NCBI GenBank assembly: GCA_001599755.1
Contig: BCHX01000006.1
Span: 541,698 to 605,697, forward strand
Reading direction: 5' to 3'
DNA length: 64,000 nucleotides
Source of the DNA: Gliomastix tumulicola
Taxonomy: Eukaryota > Ascomycota > Sordariomycetes > Hypocreales > Bionectriaceae
The notes beneath the pieces were generated by a model. It was not told where the DNA came from. It saw only the letters and a program-made list of their open reading frames with translations, and searched no databases. The first letter of the stretch is position 1. Every line of letters begins with the position of its first letter. Shown here piece after piece: positions 57,341 through 64,000 of the stretch. The position numbers and the translations under genes were made by a program.

Positions 57341-60300
57341 TCTCTACCGGCATTATTGTTAGGTATTCGATCATGACTGCAGAATCATCACAAGCTTTCG
57401 AGCCATGGTATTCTCATGCAATTCCATGTGCTTCCCGAGGAGCAGGCAAGTAATAAGTTAAGAGAATTGCTTTTGAAACATGCCAAGTAGCCATTCTTGA
57501 TCATTCGCTGTTGCAGAGTGATGTGGATGGTCCATAAACGAGCCTATGAACTCATGAACAAGGCGAGACACGCAGCCCACTGACAAAAAGCTCCCGATTT
57601 TGTAGGCTGAACGGAGACTCCACAAGAAGAAAAACAATAAGTAGTAAGTTTCCAGTGCAACGTCCTAATGCAATCTCCCGCATCTCAAATCTCGGAACCC
57701 CCAGGACTCTCGGACAGGTGGGCGAGCCGGGGGCTGGTTCAGTCCAAGCAGTACTACCTCCCCCAACCTCTAAAAGTACGACACGAGCCTAAATTGGACG
57801 TTCTTGGACAGTGTGGTTGCATCCGGGGTAAGGGAAGCGGAAGTTTCAGGGTCTCGTGGGTAGTATCAGGGAACGGGTTGCTCAAGACCTCGCTTGTGAC
57901 CTGGGTAGTCCGCTTTTGAACCTGCTTTGGACGTGTCTGCCCGAATCTGGCACACCATTACGCCTGAGACATCCTGTACCCCGCGTCAACACTGCCACGA
58001 TCAGGGGCCTTGATGCTGCGTCGTACCCGTTGGTCCTCTTGAGTGGCAAGCCGTGGTGACAGTCCCCGCGTAGCAAGTTGCCAAGTTCCTGGCGTGTTTG
58101 AGGATCAAGGTCTGCCCAAAGATGACTTACGAGCCGTAAGCAGAGGGCCCGTTGACCTGCATATTGGGCTTACTCGAGGCTCTGTGATTGGAGAGATCCC
58201 ACCTGCTAGGCTACTTGGCTGTTGTCGTGGCGCAGACTATTGTGTGAAGATCGCCACTGCGTGACCAGACGAGATGAAATGCGGCTTACGTTGCAGGGCT
58301 CCTGCATGGATAGCCCTTGATTTATCAACCGTGGCAAGAGTGTGACATGTGATAGGGGGCGCGGGTACGGGGACTATGAGTGTGCTCACGTTGAAGGAAA
58401 CAGACGGCACGGGTGGTATAGGCGTTTCCCCTGGGAACGGTGACTTCCGCTCCTGATAGGAAAGAACTCATGGAATCACTACATATTGATAGACGATGAA
58501 CAAGTAAGCGGACTCGAGCCGAGACTGGAGGTTCTTTGGCTTCACGGGGTCGGGTACATCCCGACAGCCATCAGCTAAGGGAAGAACCGGAGCGAGGGGA
58601 TACGACTTGTTTGGCCCCCAGGACAGGCATCTCATAACCCCAAAAGAGATCGAAGGATGGGACCGCTTGTGGCGAACCCGTCGTAAGCGAGACCATTCGA
58701 ACATGGAAAGTTCCGTTTCGTACATAAGTGCAAGACCCTTCGGGACTCAACGTCAGCAGCCAAGTTGGGAAGATCGTTGATTTGAGCCCGTGGAACGGCG
58801 AATGACGTATCAAACATCTCAAGTTACACCCCTAATTACATTTTTCATGGATCGTATCTACGAAAACCACTCGGGCTTCTCGGGGAGATCCCCAGGAACA
58901 CGAAACGAAAGCTTGACCACGGGGTTACCATGATCGACAAGCGACGGCCGACAGAGAGGGGGGAGGGGGGGATCATGGATCAATCATGCAGTCTAGCTCA
59001 ATAGTCTGAAGAGAATGATTTCTAGCATGTGATTGCGACAGGGTACCTGCTGTGGCGTCTGACTTGCGGCCCCTGGTGGACTTGGCTGTGCCCTGGTGAC
59101 TGCCTCACGGACCACCACCTGCGCTCTGCGCGCGTCCACAAGGCGGACTATTGGCAAGTTTACGCTCTGACGGTACGTCTGTGGGATGCAATGTAGTATT
59201 GTCTCTACGACCGTGTTTGGGGTTACGAAGGTACGAGTATGCTGCAGCTTGGATGGCATGATGCGCTGGGAGTCTACACGTTCTCGCTATTGTGTGGACG
59301 GGATACGGCCAATGGAGAAGAAAAGCACTGGCCACGGACAGACACGGTGAAGTTCATGCGGCCTGGTGGCGTGTGGCAGATGCAACGCAGTTCAAAACGG
59401 TTAGGCTTGAAGATGATCTGCTGGTCGCGACTCAGTGAAACCGCCGGCATCTTATGCCCTTCTGAATTCGTCCGAGACCCTCGGACCCGATGACATCTGT
59501 CAAAAAGAAAACCGAACGAAACGGCGAAATCACCGATTCGCCAGCTATTACGTGACAGAGAAAAGAGGAAATTACAGACACCACTTAATTGTCACCGACT
59601 CATTAACATACAACACCGTTTTATATTAGATCTCACCGGAACGCTGAGCTGATCTCCTGCCCCTTAGCCGTGTTGAGTTATCACCTCCGTGCCTGGTGGA
59701 GAGGAATGAGGAGCAGCTTGTGATGCCGAGGCCTGTTTTTTTCTCTCTCTCTCCCAGCGCGAGTTCCACAAGCCGGGCCGGGCGGCCTTTTGGCACCTTT
59801 GGCTGGGCGAGGGTGGAGAGCTATCACAAGCCAATTTCTTTTCTTCTAATCTGATGGCTGACGTTTTCCCTCTCTTTGCTTGGTTTGTCCTGGGGTAAAA
59901 AAGCTTGGCTGCGTGCGGGGAGGAGATTTGGAGGGACAGGGGTTGAAACGCAAGGTCACGCACACGTTACAAATGTGCGGTTGTTCGCGTACGAGGGCGC
60001 GAGGGGAAAAAAAAAGAGAAAAAAAAAGGGTACCTGATTTTCTAGGCTCCGGAGAGAAAGATTCTAAAACTTACGAGCGGCCTGAAAGGAGAGCTCCGTC
60101 AGAGGATCTTTGTCAGTTGGTGGAGCGTTTTCGGTCGACGTCGAGCCGACTGAGACTGGTCAGTGCGGAGGATCGGTAGCAGGCAAGGCAGGCTAAAGGC
60201 TAGCGGCCTCTGTCAGGGCGCGAGCGATGATGATGATGGAATGCGGTCGGCTGTGGCTTGCCCTTGAAGAAGTCTGTAGAATCCAGACCACGGGTCTTTC

Positions 60301-61213
60301 GTGAGAAAACGGAACGCCTTTATACGGCTCTGTTCCGGGGATCCGTCCCCTGGCCAGCGCCGCTGCCGTGCTCGCCCGCACTGGTCACGTTGACTGTTCC
60401 TCGATGAGATCAAAGCTCTGACGATGGATGGGGGGCTCCACTGGCCCTTCCCCCTCCAGCTCCCAGACGACCAACGAGATCCGGTGCCCGCACACCTCTC
60501 TGCGTTCGCCCCCCTGTGCGGTCTCGGGGTCACCCCTTGCTGAACGATCACCTTTCCAAGTTTGGCCCTATGGCCCGTCCAGGGAGGTGGGCGAGGCAGG
60601 ACGCCCATTTGGTGCGTATGTGCTGAAAAGGAGGCATGAAATCAGGGAAGACCACGTCCTGCATGAATACATTTACGGTGTGGCTGCTCTTAGCTCCCCT
60701 TCCTCGTCGTCCATCCCCCCCTCCCCCTCTCTCGTCCATCCATCCATCCCTCTTTTCTTTCTGGGCTTCCCTCCATCTCGTCCTGCTTTCGCCCCTTACC
60801 CATTCCAAAGAATAGCGCCATCGTGATGCCCACCCCCAGACCAGGCTCTCCCACATTTTATGGAGTAGCTCTCCGTGGCGTCTCGTTGGTTTTCGTTGGC
60901 TCCCGCCCCGGATAGATGGAGAATTGGAGGGGGAAATTTTGCATACATATATGTAGGTGATGGGATGGGCTCCATAGGCCATATGAAGATCAAACATCCC
61001 CAGACTCATCATAGCCCTGGCTCTCTCTTGTTTTGCTTCCCCCCCTCCTCTATAGCACGATACTCTGCCTGTCTCCTTGATTCTGATCGACTGGCGTGAG
61101 TGCGCGCTCTGTGGCGACTTACATATGAGTGGCTGTGGCGACCCGAGCGACGGGATCCGGCGACTGATCTCATCTCCTCTTCGAGACACGGTAACGAATC
61201 TTCTCCCGACACG

Positions 61214-61976
61214 ATGAATGACCAGCACCATCCGCAGAGGATGGAACAGCTGCCATGGTAGGAATCCCACCTTATATCCTCTCTTCTCTTCGCCTACCGT
61301 CGTGTATGATGACTGACGGTGACTGTTAAATTAGGGACGGCGTGTTCTCTGAAAGCGCTCTTGCCGTCTTCGACGACCGGTCTCTCTCCCGTGAGCTTGG
61401 CCTGCCCGGCTTCTTCACAGACTCCCATGGAGGAGATAGCTTCAACGTGGAAGCAATATCGTCCGGCGACTTCTCTGCCAGCTACGGATCCTTCACACAG
61501 CACCAGTTCGCCTTCGACGCACGAGGCACATACCCAACGCCGCCGCCGAACTTCACCTCCTCCCCTGGCCTCATGCCTCCGCCGCCGCTGCCCTTCAAGG
61601 TCCAGCAGCACCATCACCATCACCAGCAGCACCAGCACCAGCACCACCAGGATCCGCAGCGCCGACGCCGGCGATCATCTGGACTGGAAAGCTGTGACTC
61701 CAGCACCGAGCGCCCTTCCCCTGTCTCCTCCATCTCCGCGACGACATCACCAACTTACCAGCAGTCTGTCGCCGGGAGCCCAGGATCTTTGCAGAGCCGG
61801 CAGTACCCTTCACCACGAAGCCCCGACGGCCAGCCGACGCATCAATCCCCCGAGGAGTTCCAGTCCGCCGTCCAGATCCAGGACCCCAGCGCCACGGAGG
61901 CATCAGACTCGCTCTTCAAGGACTGGATGCACGTCAACTACGTCCCCTCGCCACTCGCCACTACCGACTCTGATGA

Positions 61977-62010
<34 letters not shown>

Positions 62011-62829
62011 GGCGAGAACGCCGAGGAAGATGAAGAAGGGGCTCCCTATGGGCGGAGCGACGAGAGCGCCGTGGGCAGTGACGACTCGGCCGAGACGATC
62101 AAGGCTTACCGGAACCGGCTCCGCGAGACGGGGGAGTTCCTGCAGTGGGGGTCGGACTCGAACTTCCGGAGCGTGACGAGGCATTACACGCCCGGGCCGA
62201 TCAAGGAGACGGTCGAGTCTATGCATGAGTTTCAGCTCACGTTGCTGGATTGCCTCCAGGTCAGCCAGAACGACGAGGTATCGTCCGAGTATGACGACGA
62301 GGTGGCTGAGCCGCCGAGGCTTCGGACGAACCCGACGGCTGTCTTCAAGGCGTCGACGCATTCCATCAAGCCAGAGAACAACCAGATGGAGAAGGAAGGT
62401 GTCAAGAATATTCGATTCAAGCGGCGGAAAATGCAAGGCGCCCAACAGCATCCGAAGGAATCAGGCACAGCCGAGCACATCGAGGACGGGGAAATGGCAG
62501 AAGCGAAGCCGAAACCACCCTCCGGCGGCAGCAGCAGAAGGAGACGGAGACGAAACCGCGAAGCGAAGAACTGGCCCACGAGACCCGTCCTCACCGACGA
62601 GCAGCGGCGGCAGAACCACATCAAGAGCGAGAAGAAGCGGAGGATCCTCATCAACGAAGGGTTCGACGACCTGTGCACGCTGGTGCCCAGCCTCGGCAAG
62701 GGGAAGTTCTGCAAGAGTACCGTGTTGCAGCTGGCTGGACAGTGGCTCGAGGGGCTTCTCGACGGGAACAAAGTGCTGGAGAAGCAGCTTTCGGCGCTGA
62801 AGAGTGATGGGAATGCGATTAGTGCTTAG
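61214..62829 (+). CDS. bHLH transcription factor (INO4-like), acidic
   Basis: Two exons (61214-61257 and 61335-62829) give 512 residues and start MNDQHHPQRMEQLPWDGVF. The basic helix-loop-helix domain is at residues 430-495: RRQNHIKSEKKRRILINEGFDDLC, loop with GKGKFCKSTVLQLAGQWLEGLL, then a short second-helix extension. The His, Glu and Arg of the basic region (HxxxExxxR) are those that read the CACGTG-type E-box. N-terminal parts are disordered: a His/Gln tract near residue 105, a run of about 12 Asp near 220 and Ser/Pro-rich segments. A KRRKM block near 360 and RRRRRRNR before the domain may be nuclear signals. The domain is of the type seen in fungal INO4-like regulators of lipid and other genes; the target here is unknown. 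Confidence 0.9.
61972..62009. repeat. GAC/GAT run (poly-Asp) in bHLH gene
   Basis: About twelve Asp codons in a row, mostly GAC, lie in frame within the disordered part of the bHLH protein. Confidence 0.9.
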
Positions 62830-63408
62830 ACAAATTGTATGAAAATAGTGCTTTTGGCGTCTTGTCTGTACACGCTGCAAATAATGATGGATAGTATTAT
62901 GGTGGCTACGTACAGGAAACACTGATATCTGTGTGTGACATATTGAAGAGAACCTACCAGATCAAGGATTGCAGTGATAGCCAAACCAGACTAATGCAAT
63001 GTTCTGCGGTAATGCTAAGCCGGGTGGTATAAGATAAGGTAGGCAGGCTATATCAATATCGGAAGGATGAATGCAGGTCGCCTACTTTATTCCAACTGCC
63101 AGTCTTACCCGGACCTTTAGCCACCTTAGTACCCAGGTGTGCTCCCACTGCAGGCAATTTACTGACTGTTAGACTAGTCTTATTAGTTGTGTAGGCTCAG
63201 AATATGTATTGCATGTAGTGGCAAAGGTGCATATGCATACTATACATTCACATAGCAGGCGTCGACTCATAACTTGAGCTGATGAGGCACTGAGTACTGG
63301 ATTCATTTGTATAAAAATAATACAAAACTGACACGTAGCTAAGTATAGGAAGACATGATGCAACAACAACAACAACAAGTATCAACGCGATGCGATGTGC
63401 CTCCACGA
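62830..63408. other. Convergent intergenic region
   Basis: The 579 bases are AT-rich and hold two gene 3' ends, plus an AAC trinucleotide run at about 63360-63378. No gene was seen. Confidence 0.65.
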
Positions 63409-63933
63409 TCAAGCCTTGACAGGAACAGCAGTCTGAGCGGGGAGCTTAACAGCCGACTCAGGCAGAGGCTCATCCTCCCCGTCCTCCTTCATCCCACCGA
63501 GAATCATCGAACTGGGCGCCATGGCCTGCCACTGCTCCGCGTCCGTGAAGGCCTTGAACTTCTCGTCGTGCCACTGGCCGGCGGTGATGGCGCGGCCCTC
63601 GGAGTCGACGAACATGGTGTCGTCCTCGGCGCGCAGGAAGTAGGCGATGGAGTAGCGGTGCTCCGACGGGTCAAAGGGCACGACGCGGTGGATGCAGCTC
63701 TGGAACTTGTGGCCGCTGGCGAAGCGCAGCGAGTCGCCGACGTGGACGAAGGCGCAGCCCTTCTTGGGCGCGACGAAGCCCATCTCGCGGGCGCCGCACT
63801 CGCCGGGCGGGCGGATCTGGAGGCCCCATTGCTCGCTGAAGAGGAGGGTGAGGGTGCTGATGTCCGTGTGCTTCTGGTGGCCGATGCGGCCGGCGCCGGC
63901 GAGGTCCGTGGGGAGATAGTGCATCATGGAGAG
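63409..63933 (-). CDS. 2-oxoglutarate/Fe(II) oxygenase, C-terminal part (cut by right edge)
   Basis: The visible exon begins after a CCCCAG acceptor at 63934 and reads 174 residues to its stop; the 5' exons lie beyond the window. It contains the core of the isopenicillin N synthase-like fold: HQKHTDISTLTLLFSEQWGLQI gives the first His and the Asp, and SCIHRVVPFDPSEHRYSIAYFL gives the second His and the Arg-x-Ser that holds 2-oxoglutarate. GFVAPKKGCAFVHVGDSLRFASGHKF is the strand between. The tail of about 40 residues (SSMILGGMKEDGEDEPLPESAV) is acidic and poor in motifs. In fungi such enzymes often act on secondary metabolites or gibberellin-like substrates. The window stops in a poly-G tract in the intron, which may be a contig end. 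Confidence 0.88.
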   Translation of the reverse strand, partial: LSMMHYLPTDLAGAGRIGHQKHTDISTLTLLFSEQWGLQIRPPGECGAREMGFVAPKKGCAFVHVGDSLRFASGHKFQSCIHRVVPFDPSEHRYSIAYFLRAEDDTMFVDSEGRAITAGQWHDEKFKAFTDAEQWQAMAPSSMILGGMKEDGEDEPLPESAVKLPAQTAVPVKA

Positions 63934-64000
63934 CTGGGGAGGGGTGTGTTGTTAGTGGGAGATATACTTGCAGAATCAGGAGAAAGGGGGGGGGGGGGGG
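63934..64000. other. Intron ending at window edge in poly-G
   Basis: This is the pyrimidine-rich acceptor side (on the minus strand) of an intron of the oxygenase gene. The last 14 or so bases are all G, which is either a real splice-site poly-C tract or an assembly boundary. Confidence 0.6.

Larger units (their letters stand above)
53505..61213. other. Gene-poor region, 7.7 kb
   Basis: Apart from the candidates listed separately (decayed ankyrin repeats, a possible secreted peptide, tandem repeats), I see no convincing gene. Frames such as 54446-54865 minus, 54738-54968 plus, 55137-55577 minus and 60548-61270 minus lack motifs. The last 1.5 kb is CT- and GA-rich and should be the promoter and leader of the bHLH gene. 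Confidence 0.5.

Overview
This window is nuclear DNA of a filamentous ascomycete (Pezizomycotina). The genes are spliced with short introns of about 50-125 nt that use GT-AG or GC-AG borders. Coding DNA is GC-rich, promoters contain long CT-rich tracts, and the families are typical of moulds: HET-domain proteins, a Uap-type purine permease, JIP5, a fungal-type RNA triphosphatase and an APC amino-acid permease. I see no rRNA, tRNA, CRISPR array or intact transposon. Gene models with introns were spliced by eye and checked for frame and exon phase; they have no transcript support.

Layout. Positions 1-12,850 look like an accessory block bracketed by two HET-domain genes on the minus strand (one cut by the left edge, one complete). 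Between them lie a Dal5/Liz1-type MFS transporter with 11 exons, a divergently transcribed TauD/TfdA-type dioxygenase, a conserved-looking orphan, a membrane-anchored orphan with a Gly/Ser tail, and a Tri3-like acyltransferase. At 15.2-16.2 kb lies an odd protein: the NAD-binding half of an iron-dependent alcohol dehydrogenase or maleylacetate reductase, interrupted by a Lys/Ser/Pro-rich insert and lacking the metal-binding half.

From 17.9 to 48.6 kb the content is mostly housekeeping: JIP5 (ribosome biogenesis), a nucleobase-ascorbate transporter with GATA sites upstream, a 901-residue cytoplasmic orphan of a common fungal type, an APC/LAT amino-acid permease, the beta subunit of the mRNA-capping enzyme (Cet1 type) with a huge Gln/Pro-rich N-terminus, proteasome subunit Rpn2, mitochondrial sulfite oxidase, and an F-box protein whose C-terminal half resembles FBXO31.

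From 48.6 to 61.2 kb genes are sparse. I recovered one small cupin gene by splicing (52.9-53.5 kb). Around 56-57.4 kb there are what look like decayed ankyrin repeats and a possible small secreted peptide. The window closes with an acidic bHLH transcription factor (61.2-62.8 kb) and the 3' part of a 2-oxoglutarate/Fe(II) oxygenase that runs off the right edge into a poly-G tract.

How the genes may work together (inference). The MFS/TauD divergent pair looks like an uptake-plus-oxidation module, perhaps for a sulfonate or another small acid. If it releases sulfite, the sulfite oxidase at 43-45 kb would detoxify it, but the two are 40 kb apart. I find no clearly new multi-gene system. The most unusual objects are the truncated dehydrogenase-like protein, the HET-bracketed block and the decayed ankyrin region.
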